Positions 8,488 through 17,952 are shown, counted from the stretch's first letter. The stretch: DNA of 64,000 bases from Rhizobium skierniewicense (GCF_014196515.1 NZ_JACIDV010000015.1:1-64000); one strand, 5' to 3'. Made by a program: numbers and translations. The notes: generated from the letters alone by a model not told the origin.

Positions 8488-9720
8488 ATGCAAAAGCAAG
8501 ATTTCATCATCATCGGCGGCGGCATCGGTGGCCTGGCTGCTGCCTACTCTTTGTCGAGAATTGGAAAGAGGGTAACTGTCCTGGAGCAGGCCCCGCAATT
8601 TGCCGAAATCGGCGCTGGCATCCAGCTGGGGCCGAACAGTTACAAGATGTTTCAGCGTCTCGAAATGGTTGAGGATGTCAATGCCATCTCCGCCTTTCCC
8701 GATCACCTGATGATGCGCGACAGCGTAACCGCAGAGATTATCGCCAGTATCCCGGCTGGCGAGGATTTTCGCCGGCTTTTCGGCTTTCCCTATGCGGTCA
8801 TTCACCGGGCCGATCTCCATTCGGCTTTTCTGCGCCGGTGCGCTGTCTCGCCTTTGGTCTCCATGCATGTCAACAGCAAGGCTGTGTCGATCAAGCAGGA
8901 CGAAGGTGGCGTCGAGGTTCGCACCGAGACGGGCGAGACTTACTCTGGCGCAGCGCTGATCGGTGCCGACGGGATCTGGTCGCTGACCCGGCAGATTGTC
9001 GCCGGTGAAAGCAAGACACGCCCGGCTGGACATATCGCCTACCGTGCCGTTTTACCGAGCACGGATGTCCCCGAGGAATTGCGATCCAATACCATGACCC
9101 TCTGGGCCGGGGAGAAGGCGCACCTTGTGCAATATCCGTTGCGTGGCGGCGAATTGTTCAACCTCGTCGCAGTGTTTCATTCGCAGCGCTTCTCGGAAGG
9201 CTGGAATGACTACGGCGACCCCGCCGAGCTACATGCCGCCTTTACCGACAAATGCGAGCAGGTACGCACCCTGCTCGGAAAGATCGAAAGCTGGCGGATG
9301 TGGGTTCTGAACGACCGCGATCCGATCCGTGAGTGGGTTAAGGGGCGGATCGCTTTGTTGGGAGACGCAGCACACCCCATGCTTCAGTACTTGGCACAGG
9401 GTGCGAATATGGCGATAGAAGATGCCGTCTGTCTTGCCGATATGCTGGTGAATGAGGGCGAAAATGTCGAACGCGCATTCCTGCGCTATCGTGACGCCCG
9501 CTACCTGCGCACGACACGGGTGCAGATGCAGGCCCGCCTCTACGGCGAAATCTACCATGCAAGCGGCGCGGCACGCGACATGCGCAACGCAGAAATCAGA
9601 TCATGGCCCGTCGAGCGGCATTATCAGGGCCTGTCCTGGCTTTACGACATTTCGCCGACATGGCGTGATGATGGCTGCAAGAATCCGATCGGGGAGGGTT
9701 GGATCGGGAACGCAGCCTGA
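8488..9720 (+). CDS. FAD-dependent 3-hydroxybenzoate 6-monooxygenase-like hydroxylase
   Basis: A 410-residue class A flavoprotein monooxygenase. It shows the FAD-binding Rossmann motif IIGGGIGGLAAAY (7-20), an internal FAD/NAD(P)H site (ALIGADGIWS, about 155) and the second FAD-contact motif ALLGDAAHPMLQYLAQG (about 288). This pattern fits salicylate and 3-hydroxybenzoate hydroxylases. With gentisate 1,2-dioxygenase in the same operon, conversion of 3-hydroxybenzoate to gentisate is the most likely reaction; salicylate 5-hydroxylation is an alternative but usually uses a different enzyme class. The ATG at 8488 is preferred: it follows GAGAAGAGG and begins right before the Rossmann strand. Upstream in-frame codons run inside the FAH gene. 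Confidence 0.88.
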   Translation: MQKQDFIIIGGGIGGLAAAYSLSRIGKRVTVLEQAPQFAEIGAGIQLGPNSYKMFQRLEMVEDVNAISAFPDHLMMRDSVTAEIIASIPAGEDFRRLFGFPYAVIHRADLHSAFLRRCAVSPLVSMHVNSKAVSIKQDEGGVEVRTETGETYSGAALIGADGIWSLTRQIVAGESKTRPAGHIAYRAVLPSTDVPEELRSNTMTLWAGEKAHLVQYPLRGGELFNLVAVFHSQRFSEGWNDYGDPAELHAAFTDKCEQVRTLLGKIESWRMWVLNDRDPIREWVKGRIALLGDAAHPMLQYLAQGANMAIEDAVCLADMLVNEGENVERAFLRYRDARYLRTTRVQMQARLYGEIYHASGAARDMRNAEIRSWPVERHYQGLSWLYDISPTWRDDGCKNPIGEGWIGNAA

Positions 9721-9769
9721 AAATCGGAAGATTGTCTGGGGTCATAGGCCCAACCGGGAGGAGAAACAG

Positions 9770-9868
9770 ATGAAACTGCAAGGATTGGCACGCTTTTCCA
9801 TCTGCTTGCGAAATGTGCTGACTGCCTTTCCGGCGCTGTCGCTGTGGCTCCCTGGCCCGATAAAATGA
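9770..9868 (+). pseudogene. Mini-ORF, possible deletion scar of TRAP transporter genes
   Basis: A 32-codon frame with a strong ribosome binding site (GGGAGGAGAAACAG) immediately before its ATG. Its last residues, FPALSLWLP, resemble the C-terminus of TRAP large permeases (DctM), while its first residues (MKLQGLAR) look like the start of a different protein. The simplest reading is an internal deletion that fused the start of one transport gene to the end of another. It could instead be a chance short frame. Confidence 0.35.
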
Positions 9869-9889
9869 ACGATGTAAGGGAGGACGAAA

Positions 9890-10939
9890 ATGACCGAAAG
9901 AAGTTATCCGCTCAATGCTTGGTACGCCGTCTCGTGGGATCACGAGTTGACGAAGACGAGAATGCTGGCACGAACCATCTGCGCGAAGTCGCTGCTTTTC
10001 TATCGCAAGCGTGATGGTGCGGCAGTGGCAATGGACAACGCTTGTTGGCACCGCCTCGCCCCTCTATCCAAGGGCCACCTTGTCGGCGACAATGTCGTGT
10101 GTCCCTATCATGGTCTCGTCTTTGAACCCGGCGGTCGCTGCGTACACATGCCGTCGCAGGATACAATCAATCCCGCTGCCTGTGTACGGACCTATCCCTT
10201 GGTGGAGAGACACAGGCTGGCCTGGGTCTGGATGGGTAACCCTGTCGCAGCAGATACCAACTTGATCCCCGATCTCCATTGGAACGACGACCCGGAATGG
10301 ACCGGTGACGGTCGCACTCTGCAACTGAAGGCGAACTACCTGCTCGCGATCGACAACCTGATGGACCTGACACATGAGACATTTGTTCATGCGGGTTCCA
10401 TCGGAAATGATGCGGTGGCAGAAGCGCCTTTCCAAGTGAATCATGGCGCGGGTCGCGCTCGGGTGACCCGCTGGATCCTCAACCAAGACGCACCCAGCTT
10501 TTGGGCCGAGCAACTGGGTAAGCCGGGCCTGGTGGATCGTTGGCAGATTATCAACTTCACCGCCCCTTCCACTATTTCACTGGATGTTGGTGTCGCTCCG
10601 GCTGGGAGCGGCGCGCCGCAGGGCGACCGCTCGCAGGGCGTGAACGGTCAGATCACCTTTGCCATCACCCCCGAAACGGAGACGACGACGCATTATTTCT
10701 GGTCTGCCAATCGCAACTTCCGAATCGACAGCGTCAGCCTCACGACAATCTGGCGGGAAGGAGTAGGCAGGATCTTTGCCCAGGACGAAGACATCCTTGA
10801 AGCCCAACAACGCGCAATCGAAGCCAACCCAGACAAGATTTTCTATGACCTTAACATCGATGCGGGGGGCGCATGGGCACGACGCAAGGTGGACGAGATG
10901 CTCGCTCACGAACGCGGCGACGCTCGCAACGTCGGCTGA
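9890..10939 (+). CDS. VanA-type Rieske non-heme iron oxygenase
   Basis: A 349-residue oxygenase component. The Rieske [2Fe-2S] ligands are Cys52-x-His54 and Cys71-x2-His74 (ACWH, CPYHG). The mononuclear iron site is in DNLMDLTHETFVH, with Asp159, His162 and His167 as likely ligands, the same arrangement as vanillate and dicamba O-demethylases. It starts at an ATG after GGGAGGACG. The reductase gene follows 61 bases downstream, giving a two-component system as in VanAB. Because the pathway continues through 3-hydroxybenzoate and gentisate, O-demethylation of a 3-methoxybenzoate-type compound is a reasonable inference. A hydroxylation or dechlorination of another meta-substituted benzoate is also possible. 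Confidence 0.88.
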   Translation: MTERSYPLNAWYAVSWDHELTKTRMLARTICAKSLLFYRKRDGAAVAMDNACWHRLAPLSKGHLVGDNVVCPYHGLVFEPGGRCVHMPSQDTINPAACVRTYPLVERHRLAWVWMGNPVAADTNLIPDLHWNDDPEWTGDGRTLQLKANYLLAIDNLMDLTHETFVHAGSIGNDAVAEAPFQVNHGAGRARVTRWILNQDAPSFWAEQLGKPGLVDRWQIINFTAPSTISLDVGVAPAGSGAPQGDRSQGVNGQITFAITPETETTTHYFWSANRNFRIDSVSLTTIWREGVGRIFAQDEDILEAQQRAIEANPDKIFYDLNIDAGGAWARRKVDEMLAHERGDARNVG

Positions 10940-11000
10940 ACGCAACACTTGCGAGGTTCCGAGGAGGGAGCTTCTCAGCGAAGGATCGGGAGGAATATCC

Positions 11001-11990
11001 ATGAGAACAGCCAGCTTGAATATCGAAGCGAAGGTCTTCGAGACCAAGCAGATCACAGCAGCGATCCGGCTGATCCGCTTTGAAGTGCCGTCGGGCGTCC
11101 TGGAGATGGAAGCGGGAGCTCATGTGACCTTCGACGTGCCCAAAGGTGGTCGCATCATCACTCGTTCCTACTCGGTAGTCGACGACGGCAAGGCACCGCA
11201 CGCACTGACCATCGCGGTGCGGCTGGAACCCGCCAGCAAGGGTGGGTCGAAATACATGTGTTTGCTGACACCAGGTGACTCGATTGTCATCTCCGGCAAT
11301 GGCAATGTCCTGCGCCCTGCCTTCTCGGGACAAAGCTACCTGATCCTGGCCGGAGGTATCGGCGTCACACCGATGACCGGCATGGTGCGGGCGCTTAAGC
11401 GCACCGGCAAGCCACTCAGTATGATCTATTGCGCTCGCGCTCCCGAGGACGCCGCCTTTGTTCCGGAACTGCGCGAGGTACTCGGGAACGCACTGCAAAC
11501 GCGGTTCGACAGCCTTGGACAAACGCTTAACGTCCCGGAGCTGATCGCTGGACTGGCACCAGATACGCTGGTCTTCATGTGCGGACCTCGGGGGATGATG
11601 GACGCGGTCAAGTCCGCCTGGCGGGATCGCGGACTGCCAATTGAAAACCTCCGCTACGAAACATTTGCAAATTCCGGAAGCCTAACAAGCGTACCCTTCA
11701 GAGTGACGGTGGAAGAGAGCGGTCGCAGTGTTGAGGTGGGAGAGGATGAAAGCCCGCTGGACGCCCTCCTGGCCAGCGGCCACGAGGTCTTGAGCGACTG
11801 TCGGCGCGGTGAGTGCGGCCTCTGCAAGCTCCACGTCATTGCTCTCGATGGGCCACTGGATCATCGTGACGTTTTTCTCAGCGACCATGAGCGGGCCGCA
11901 CGCGACAGCATTTGCGCGTGCGTTTCGCGGCTGGGAGGTGGGCACATGCATCTCAAAATCGACGACATCCACCACGGGCGAAGCGCCTGA
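11001..11990 (+). CDS. VanB-type oxygenase reductase (FMN/NADH, C-terminal 2Fe-2S)
   Basis: A 329-residue electron-transfer partner for the Rieske oxygenase. It has an N-terminal flavin domain (RSYSVVDDG, about 54), an NAD-binding domain (LAGGIGVTPMTGM, about 118; FMCGPRGMMDAV, about 192) and a C-terminal plant-type ferredoxin domain with CRRGECGLC (about 266) and the last ligand in ICACVS. This order, flavin then NAD then ferredoxin, defines the phthalate dioxygenase reductase/VanB class. The ATG at 11001 follows GGGAGGAAT. It carries electrons from NADH to the oxygenase encoded immediately upstream. Confidence 0.92.
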   Translation: MRTASLNIEAKVFETKQITAAIRLIRFEVPSGVLEMEAGAHVTFDVPKGGRIITRSYSVVDDGKAPHALTIAVRLEPASKGGSKYMCLLTPGDSIVISGNGNVLRPAFSGQSYLILAGGIGVTPMTGMVRALKRTGKPLSMIYCARAPEDAAFVPELREVLGNALQTRFDSLGQTLNVPELIAGLAPDTLVFMCGPRGMMDAVKSAWRDRGLPIENLRYETFANSGSLTSVPFRVTVEESGRSVEVGEDESPLDALLASGHEVLSDCRRGECGLCKLHVIALDGPLDHRDVFLSDHERAARDSICACVSRLGGGHMHLKIDDIHHGRSA

Positions 11991-12010
11991 TACAGGTAGA
12001 AAGGATATAC

Positions 12011-13066
12011 ATGATGACGGCAACAACCCAGCAGCGCCACGACTTCTACAGCCGCCTAGAGCCAGGCTCACTTGTTCCTCTGTGGGAGCGCATGAAAGGC
12101 CTGGTGCCGCGTGAACCGAACAACCGCACCCTCGCCCATATCTGGCGCTTTGAGGAGGTGCGACCTCTTCTGCTCGAGGCCGGCACACTCTTGACTGCCC
12201 AAGAGGCCGAACGTCGGGTTCTGGTGTTCGAAAACCCGGCCTTTCCCGGCACATCGCGGATCAATTCCACGCTTTATGCCGGAATGCAATTGATCCTCCC
12301 GGGCGAAACGGCACCGGCACACAGACACGCAGCCGGTGCGCTTCGCTTCATTCTGGAGAGCGATGGCGGTTACACCACAGTGGCGGGCGAGCGTGCCGAC
12401 ATGAAGCATGGCGATCTCGTCATCACCCCTAGCGGCACCTGGCATGATCACGGTCATGATGGGCAGGGTCCATGCATCTGGGTGGATGCGCTGGATGTGC
12501 CGCTGGTCAACATTTTCGAATGCGGGTTCTCAGAAGAACTGGACGATAACCAGCAGCAGATTACCCGTAAGAACGGCCACTCCCTGTCGGAATTCGGGTC
12601 TGGCATGCTGCCGATGGACCCGATCTCGCCGTTCGGAAAGACCTCTCCTGTTTTCAGCTACCCCTATGATCGCGCACGCGCTGCATTGATGGCCCTGAAA
12701 GCCTCCGTCTCCGCCGATGCATTTCAGGGCTATAGCTTGCGCTACGCGAACCCGCTGGATGGCGGATGGGTAATGCCGATGATCGCCGCGTGGCTGTCCT
12801 ATTTGCCCACTGGTTTTGAGACCTCGCCCTATCGTGCGACCGACAATCAGGCCGTTATCGTGGCAGAAGGTTTGGTTACCGTTAAGCTGCGTGGGGAGGT
12901 CTATAAGCTGGGGAAGAACGATGTAATGGCCCTTCCCGGCTGGTGCTGGCGCACGCTAAAGGCTGAAGAGGATGCGGTCCTGTTCTTTTTCTCCGATCGT
13001 AGCGCACAGGAAAAGCTAGGTATTTGGCGCGAGCAGCGCGGGAATAAGACCGAGGCGGATAGGTAA
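12011..13066 (+). CDS. Gentisate 1,2-dioxygenase
   Basis: A 351-residue bicupin protein, the usual length for the family. The N-terminal cupin holds the iron ligands (AHRHAAGALRFI at about 101 and WHDHGHDG at about 142); a second cupin without the His cluster lies near 265-345. The enzyme opens gentisate to maleylpyruvate with oxygen and Fe(II). It begins 20 bases after the reductase stop with RBS AGAAAGGAT, as last intact gene of the aromatic operon. No maleylpyruvate isomerase is visible in the window, so the product must be handled by the FAH-type hydrolase (if active) or by enzymes elsewhere. Confidence 0.93.
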   Translation: MMTATTQQRHDFYSRLEPGSLVPLWERMKGLVPREPNNRTLAHIWRFEEVRPLLLEAGTLLTAQEAERRVLVFENPAFPGTSRINSTLYAGMQLILPGETAPAHRHAAGALRFILESDGGYTTVAGERADMKHGDLVITPSGTWHDHGHDGQGPCIWVDALDVPLVNIFECGFSEELDDNQQQITRKNGHSLSEFGSGMLPMDPISPFGKTSPVFSYPYDRARAALMALKASVSADAFQGYSLRYANPLDGGWVMPMIAAWLSYLPTGFETSPYRATDNQAVIVAEGLVTVKLRGEVYKLGKNDVMALPGWCWRTLKAEEDAVLFFFSDRSAQEKLGIWREQRGNKTEADR

Positions 13067-13655
13067 CTTTGTTGATGCCGCGAAGATGCCGATAGAGGAC
13101 ATCGGCGCCCGCATCACATTGCCAGAAGACGGCCGCGCGGCGGTCTTCCAGGAGATCGAAAAGCTCATAGAGAACATGTTCATCGATCTGGCTCTCAAAA
13201 TCGCGGACGTCGTCTTTTTGATCTGAGGTTCGGTTGAGCCACATAGGTTGCGGTGCAGTTCTCAGCTGATCGGCGGTCGCGGTTCGACTTCACCTTCAAA
13301 ACACGGCTGGCCTGGATGAAATCGGCGGACAAAGGCTGGTCGATCACGGGAACCCGGTAATCGGCTTGGACAAAATATCAATTACCTGTCAAAATCTGGA
13401 GAGAATGCAATCAAAAATTGTGACAAAAGCATGAATTCAGTGGAGGAAAGTTTCGGTAAAGCTGTAACTTCAGGTTCTGCGTCATCTAAATCGGGAGTGT
13501 CGAGCCGCTGAACATTGATGGTAAATACAAGCACGTATTGTATATCTGTGCCCTTTCCATGTGGCTTTGTCGCAATTTGTTTGGATCGTTTGCAACGTGA
13601 CGACTGATGTTATAAATCTAGCGGAAGATGAGCCCGCAGGCTGAGTTCCCCGAAC
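13067..13655. other. Post-operon region with no recognised gene
   Basis: About 590 bases. Directly after the dioxygenase an open frame (about 13069-13224) reads EIEKLIENMFIDLALKIAD and ends at a TGA; I do not recognise it and it has no ATG early on. A 26-codon frame at 13432 (MNSVEESFGKAV...) is too short to support. The rest shows frequent stops and higher AT. Probably eroded DNA between the operon and the IS6 remnant. Confidence 0.4.
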
Positions 13656-14338
13656 ATGGCCGATCTCAAATGCGATCACTACCCGAAAGACATGATTATA
13701 TACGTGGTATTTTTCGACGTCAGATATGCTGTCTCCTATCGAGACCTGGAAGAGATGTCGCCGAGCGCGTCGTCGTAGTCGACCACGCGACGCTGAACAG
13801 ATGGGTCTTGAAATAGTCGTCGCTGATCGCCAGCCAGGCCCATCGCCGGAAATCTGCAACTCATTTCTGCTGTTGGACGGACGAGACCTATATCCTGGTC
13901 AAAGGCAAGTGGACATATTTCTATCGGGCGGTCGATAAATTCGGCAAAACCCTTGATTTCATGTTGTCTAAGCGTCGCGATGAAGCCGCGGCCAGCGCCT
14001 TCTTCCCACGCACGATCAAGAAGAGCGGTTGGCCAGAAAAGGTCGTCATCGACAAGAGCGGCGCGAACCTCGTAGGCTTGCAAAACATCAACTGGCTTCT
14101 ACTGTTGCCGGGATGGTTCTGGCTGATCGAAATCCTGCAGGTCAAATATCTCAAAAACATGCTTGAGCAGGACCACCGGTTCATCAAGAAGCTGACTGGT
14201 CCGATGAAGAGCTTCAAATCCTTCCGGTCCGAGTCAGCGACCGTGGATGGCATAAAGGTGGCCCACATGATCCGAAAGCAGCAGTTTCAGGCGAACGGCC
14301 AATCGGCATTTCAGCAATTCGCTTCACTTGCTGCATAA
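13656..14338 (+). pseudogene. Decayed IS6-family transposase
   Basis: The first frame, from ATG 13656, gives VRYAVSYRDLEEM, the helix-turn-helix region of IS6-family transposases. A frame change then gives VDHATLNRWV, and another gives DETYILVKGKWTYFYRAVD (first catalytic Asp and Glu region), VVIDKSGANL, EQDHRFIKKLTGPMKSF and FQQFASLAA at the end. The order and spacing are those of a rhizobial IS6-type transposase of about 230 residues. At least two frameshifts and an internal stop (after WVLK) disable it. It forms the right edge of the aromatic cluster. Confidence 0.82.
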
Positions 14339-14581
14339 CTGCGTCCAGAAATAGCTGTCTTAGCTGCCTTTTCAAATTGTGCGACAAAACCCATAACCTC
14401 TCTGGTTACCGCCGGACTTTCGGTCAGTCGCTATCTGCGGCGCCTCTCGTACGCCGTTCTGCGACGACCTGAACAGCACGTTCCCTTTTCACTTAGCTTT
14501 GTTTTTGCGTTCCCCACAGAAAGGCAGTTTCGATGTCTGCGTTGTAACGCACGGTTGTGCATTGCCGCGGCTAGCGTCTGT

Positions 14582-15508
14582 TCAGACGGAGAGGCCGCTG
14601 ACCGAAGAGCCCGCGATAACGTCGCGAATTTCGGGTAAGGCGGGATTACTATTCTCAGCACACCAGATGGCATGCAGCTCTGCGATACACTGGTGCCGGA
14701 GGTCGAGAGGGCGGAATACGACATTGTCAAAACAAGCGTTACGGGTTGCAGCAGGCACGATTGCAAGGCCCAGACCGGCGCTGACCAGAGACAGGATGGC
14801 CTGCGAATGGGTGATACTTTGGACGATTCGCGGCGTGATGCCATGTTCTGCTATCAATGCGGTGACCTTATCGTGCAAATAGCGCGCTTGAGGTGAGAAC
14901 ATAATTATCGGCATATTGTTCAAGGCGTCCAGTCCAGGCCTGCGCCTCGCCGCAAGCGGGTGGGCTCTTGGTATGGCTAACATCATGAGTTCACGCACAA
15001 CGCTGAGACTTTCCAGTTGATGTGCGCCTGAAAGCGGGCGGGACAGACCCATATCGATCTCCCCACGATTGATCGACTGCAGCTGTTCGGCCGTTTCCAT
15101 CTGCACCAACTCGAGCTCGATCTGCGGCGCAAGTGCCCGAGTTTCTTCGATAAAGCGCGGCAGGAAGCCGTACGTCGCGGCACCGATGAAGGCGATACGG
15201 ATTGAGCCGGCACTGCCCCGGGCAGCGCGGCGAGCAGCGGTCTTCGCTGCATCACCCTGAGCAAGAAGTTTTTGAGCTTCAACGAGAAAGGCATGTCCCG
15301 CAGCCGTGAGCGTGACCCGTCGACTGGTGCGCTCAAAAAGTACAACATCCAGCTCTTGCTCGAGCAGTCTGATCTGACGGCTTAGGGGCGGCTGGGTCAT
15401 GTTCAGACGCCGTGCCGCTCGGCTGAAATTCAGTTCGGATGCGACCGTAACGAAAGATCTGACTTGTCCCAAATCAAGCATTAATTCAATCCCTGTATCG
15501 ATATCCAT
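14582..15508 (-). CDS. LysR-type transcriptional regulator
   Basis: A standard-size LysR protein (308 residues from this start). The N-terminal winged helix is clear (VASELNFSRAARRLNMTQPPLSRQIRLLE), followed by an effector-binding domain with IRIAFIGAATYGFLP and LVSAGLGLAIVPA. It is divergent from the talarate/galactarate dehydratase gene across about 90 bases, so it probably controls that gene and itself in response to a pathway sugar acid. A longer frame reaches 15658 but would run into the dehydratase gene; the ATGs at 15508 or 15481 fit the family length. The effector cannot be predicted. Confidence 0.88.
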   Translation of the reverse strand: MDIDTGIELMLDLGQVRSFVTVASELNFSRAARRLNMTQPPLSRQIRLLEQELDVVLFERTSRRVTLTAAGHAFLVEAQKLLAQGDAAKTAARRAARGSAGSIRIAFIGAATYGFLPRFIEETRALAPQIELELVQMETAEQLQSINRGEIDMGLSRPLSGAHQLESLSVVRELMMLAIPRAHPLAARRRPGLDALNNMPIIMFSPQARYLHDKVTALIAEHGITPRIVQSITHSQAILSLVSAGLGLAIVPAATRNACFDNVVFRPLDLRHQCIAELHAIWCAENSNPALPEIRDVIAGSSVSGLSV

Positions 15509-15599
15509 TAATATTCGATTTGGACTTAAATTGATCGGACGGATACTGGTCAAGAGAAACGCACTCTGGGGAGGGCGACAGCTGAAATAGGGTGGAGAC

Positions 15600-16772
15600 A
15601 TGAACGCGCAAAAGCTACCAACGAACCTATCCCAAAATGCGATGAATGCGGACAGCATTGCCTGGATCAGGCTCTCGTCGATCTACCTGCCACTGAAGAC
15701 GCCGATCAGCGACGCGAAGGTTTTGACCGGGCGACAGAAACCGCTCACCGAGGTGGCTTTCCTGTTTGCGGAGATAGAGACCAAGGATGGCCACAGCGGC
15801 ATTGGCTTCAGCTATTCCAAGCGTGCGGGCGGGCCAGGGCAGTACGAACATGCCAAGGAAATAGCCCATGTTCTCATCGGCGAAGATCCGAACGATATTG
15901 GGAAGCTATGGACCAAGTTGTGCTGGGCTGGTGCGTCCGTCGGGCGTAGCGGACTTGCAGTGCAGGCAATAGCGGCCTTCGACGTCGCGCTTTGGGATCT
16001 CAAAGCCAAACGCGCCGGTCTACCGCTTGCTAAGCTGCTTGGAGCCCATCGTGAAAGCGTCCGGTGCTACAATACATCAGGCGGGTTCCTTTCATCGCCA
16101 ATCGAAGAAGTTCTCGACAATGTTGAGCAGTCAATTGCGGCAGGCATTGGCGGCATCAAGATCAAGGTCGGGCAGCCAGACATGAATGTTGACCTCAAGC
16201 GTGTTGCGGCGGTTCATGAGCAAATTGGCGATCGCGCGGCGATGATGGTCGATGCAAACCAGCAATGGGATCGTCCAAGCGCAATGCGCTTCGGTCGGCT
16301 GATGGAGCGCTATCATCTGACGTGGATAGAAGAACCGCTGGATGCCTACGATATCGAGGGGCACGCTGCGCTGGCAGCCCAGCTTGATACGCCCATTGCA
16401 ACCGGTGAAATGCTGGCGAGCGTCCAGGAACATGTGGCCCTTATCCAAAACAATTCCGTGGATTTCATTCAGCCAGACGCGCCGCGCGTAGGCGGCATCA
16501 CGCAGTTTTTGAAGATCTGTGCGCTTGCAGAAGCGAAGAAGCTGCAGCTAGCCCCGCATTTTGCGATGGAAATCCACCTGCATCTCGCCGCCGCTTATGA
16601 GCTTGAGCCCTGGGTAGAGCATTTCGATTGGCTTGATCCTTTGTTCAACGAGCGTTTGGAAATCAAAGACGGCAGGATGCTGGTGCCGAACCGGCCGGGT
16701 CTGGGTATCACGCTGTCGCAACAGGCCGGACTGTGGACGCGTGGAGTAGCAGAGTTCGGCACGCGATCCTGA
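15600..16772 (+). CDS. L-talarate/galactarate dehydratase (enolase superfamily)
   Basis: A 390-residue member of the mandelate racemase subgroup. Key residues are in place: the Lys-x-Lys base motif (GGIKIKVGQP, about 183), metal ligands in MVDANQQWD (about 215), WIEEPLD (about 243) and ATGEML (about 266), and the His of the His/Asp dyad in PHFAMEIH (about 319). The N-terminal capping loop (ISDAKVLTGRQKPLTEV) matches the L-talarate/galactarate dehydratase family closely. The reaction is dehydration of galactarate or talarate to a 5-keto-4-deoxy-glucarate. A divergent LysR gene and the nearby LacI-tctCBA module suggest an aldarate uptake and use locus. Met15 (15642) is an alternative start. Confidence 0.87.
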   Translation: MNAQKLPTNLSQNAMNADSIAWIRLSSIYLPLKTPISDAKVLTGRQKPLTEVAFLFAEIETKDGHSGIGFSYSKRAGGPGQYEHAKEIAHVLIGEDPNDIGKLWTKLCWAGASVGRSGLAVQAIAAFDVALWDLKAKRAGLPLAKLLGAHRESVRCYNTSGGFLSSPIEEVLDNVEQSIAAGIGGIKIKVGQPDMNVDLKRVAAVHEQIGDRAAMMVDANQQWDRPSAMRFGRLMERYHLTWIEEPLDAYDIEGHAALAAQLDTPIATGEMLASVQEHVALIQNNSVDFIQPDAPRVGGITQFLKICALAEAKKLQLAPHFAMEIHLHLAAAYELEPWVEHFDWLDPLFNERLEIKDGRMLVPNRPGLGITLSQQAGLWTRGVAEFGTRS

Positions 16773-16784
16773 GCGAACGATACG

Positions 16785-17810
16785 TCAGGCTGTCCCTCGG
16801 GCGACGATGCGAAAGTCGATGGTAATCATCGTTTCGACATTTGGGTCACCTTCGATTTTCCTGAGGATAGACCGGGCCGCCTGGGTGCCGATATCGCGGC
16901 GGTCGATCCGTATTGTAGTGAGCGGCGGATGTGTATGGGGTGCGAAATCGAAGTCACCGAAGCCGATAATGGCGAGCTTATCGGGCATGCGGCATCCTCG
17001 TGCGTGCGCTTCCGCAAGGGCGCCGTGGGCAACCACATCCGACGAGCAAAAGACGCCCAACGTATCCTCGCCGCGAGCGAGGAGTTGCGCCATCGCAAGG
17101 CGTCCATCACGGAAGGTTGACGGGGAGCTCATGTCCAGCTCCGGAAGCTCTACATTTGCAATGCCCTTGAGGCGATTGACGAAGCCATCGCGACGTTGGA
17201 CTGCGCGTGGGTCGTTGGCGCCGATCTGTGCATAGCGATCATAGCCACGGATGAGTAGATGCTCAGCGGCCATTGCCCCGACGCCATCGTGTGAAAAGCC
17301 GACCGCGGTATCGAGTGGCGAGGGTGTTGAATCCCAAATTTCGACGATCGGGAGGCCAGCACCTGTGAGCATGGCTCGGGTTTCCTTGAGATGGGTGATG
17401 CCGGTCAGGATAATGCCGTCGGGACGCCGGGCAAGGATGGCGCGGGTAAGTTCTAGTTCACGCCCCGCATCGTATCCGGATAAACCAAGTAGAAGCTGGT
17501 AACCGGCGGAGACCAGTTCGGCATTAAGGCCTTCAATGGTTTCGGCAAAGATAGTGCTGGCGACAGACGGGACGATTGCTGCGATCAGTCGGGTTTTTCT
17601 GGAGGCAAGGCCGCCAGCCAGAAGGTTCGGCACATACCCTGTTCGAGCGATGACCTTCTCAATCGCTTCCAAAGTTCGTGGTTTGACCAGTGCCGGGGTA
17701 TTAATGGCGCGCGATACCGTGACGGGCGAGACGCCGGCTAGTTTGGCGATATCAGCGAGCGTTACCGGACCACTGGTCGTGATGTGCTTTCGCTTGTTAT
17801 AGTCGGACAT
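16785..17810 (-). CDS. LacI-family transcriptional regulator (GntR-like)
   Basis: About 341 residues. The N-terminal LacI helix-turn-helix is clear (VTLADIAKLAGVSPVTVSRAIN) with the hinge region after it, then a periplasmic-binding-protein-like effector domain (CSSDVVAHGALAEA, IGFGDFDFAPHTHPPLTTI). The sequence is of the gluconate/sugar-acid repressor group. It converges on the dehydratase gene and is divergent from tctC. A near-perfect 36-base palindrome lies in the shared intergenic region and a weaker AAAATGA...TTTCATTTT site sits beside its own start, so it probably represses both tctCBA and itself. The ATG at 17810 is favoured; another lies at 17816. Confidence 0.9.
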   Translation of the reverse strand: MSDYNKRKHITTSGPVTLADIAKLAGVSPVTVSRAINTPALVKPRTLEAIEKVIARTGYVPNLLAGGLASRKTRLIAAIVPSVASTIFAETIEGLNAELVSAGYQLLLGLSGYDAGRELELTRAILARRPDGIILTGITHLKETRAMLTGAGLPIVEIWDSTPSPLDTAVGFSHDGVGAMAAEHLLIRGYDRYAQIGANDPRAVQRRDGFVNRLKGIANVELPELDMSSPSTFRDGRLAMAQLLARGEDTLGVFCSSDVVAHGALAEAHARGCRMPDKLAIIGFGDFDFAPHTHPPLTTIRIDRRDIGTQAARSILRKIEGDPNVETMITIDFRIVARGTA

Positions 17811-17826
17811 GATCATCGCTCCTGTT

Positions 17827-17849
17827 AAAATGAGTTACGCTTTCATTTT
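17827..17849. promoter_or_regulatory. Probable second LacI-family operator
   Basis: AAAATGA and TTTCATTTT form imperfect inverted arms directly upstream of the lacI-type start, with CGCTT in between. The arms match those of the stronger palindrome at 17953-17988 but the centre is one base longer. Autoregulation is the likely role. Confidence 0.45.
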
Positions 17850-17952
17850 TCGTGTAATCAAGGGATTCGATTGTCGGAATGTCGATAAAAATAATAAAGT
17901 ATTGAATTTGCATTATAATATTTTTGCACATCAAGGTTGCAGGCGAGGGATT

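Noticed and set aside
13432..13512. 26-codon frame in the region after the gentisate dioxygenase
   Set aside because: Too short and without context to call a gene.
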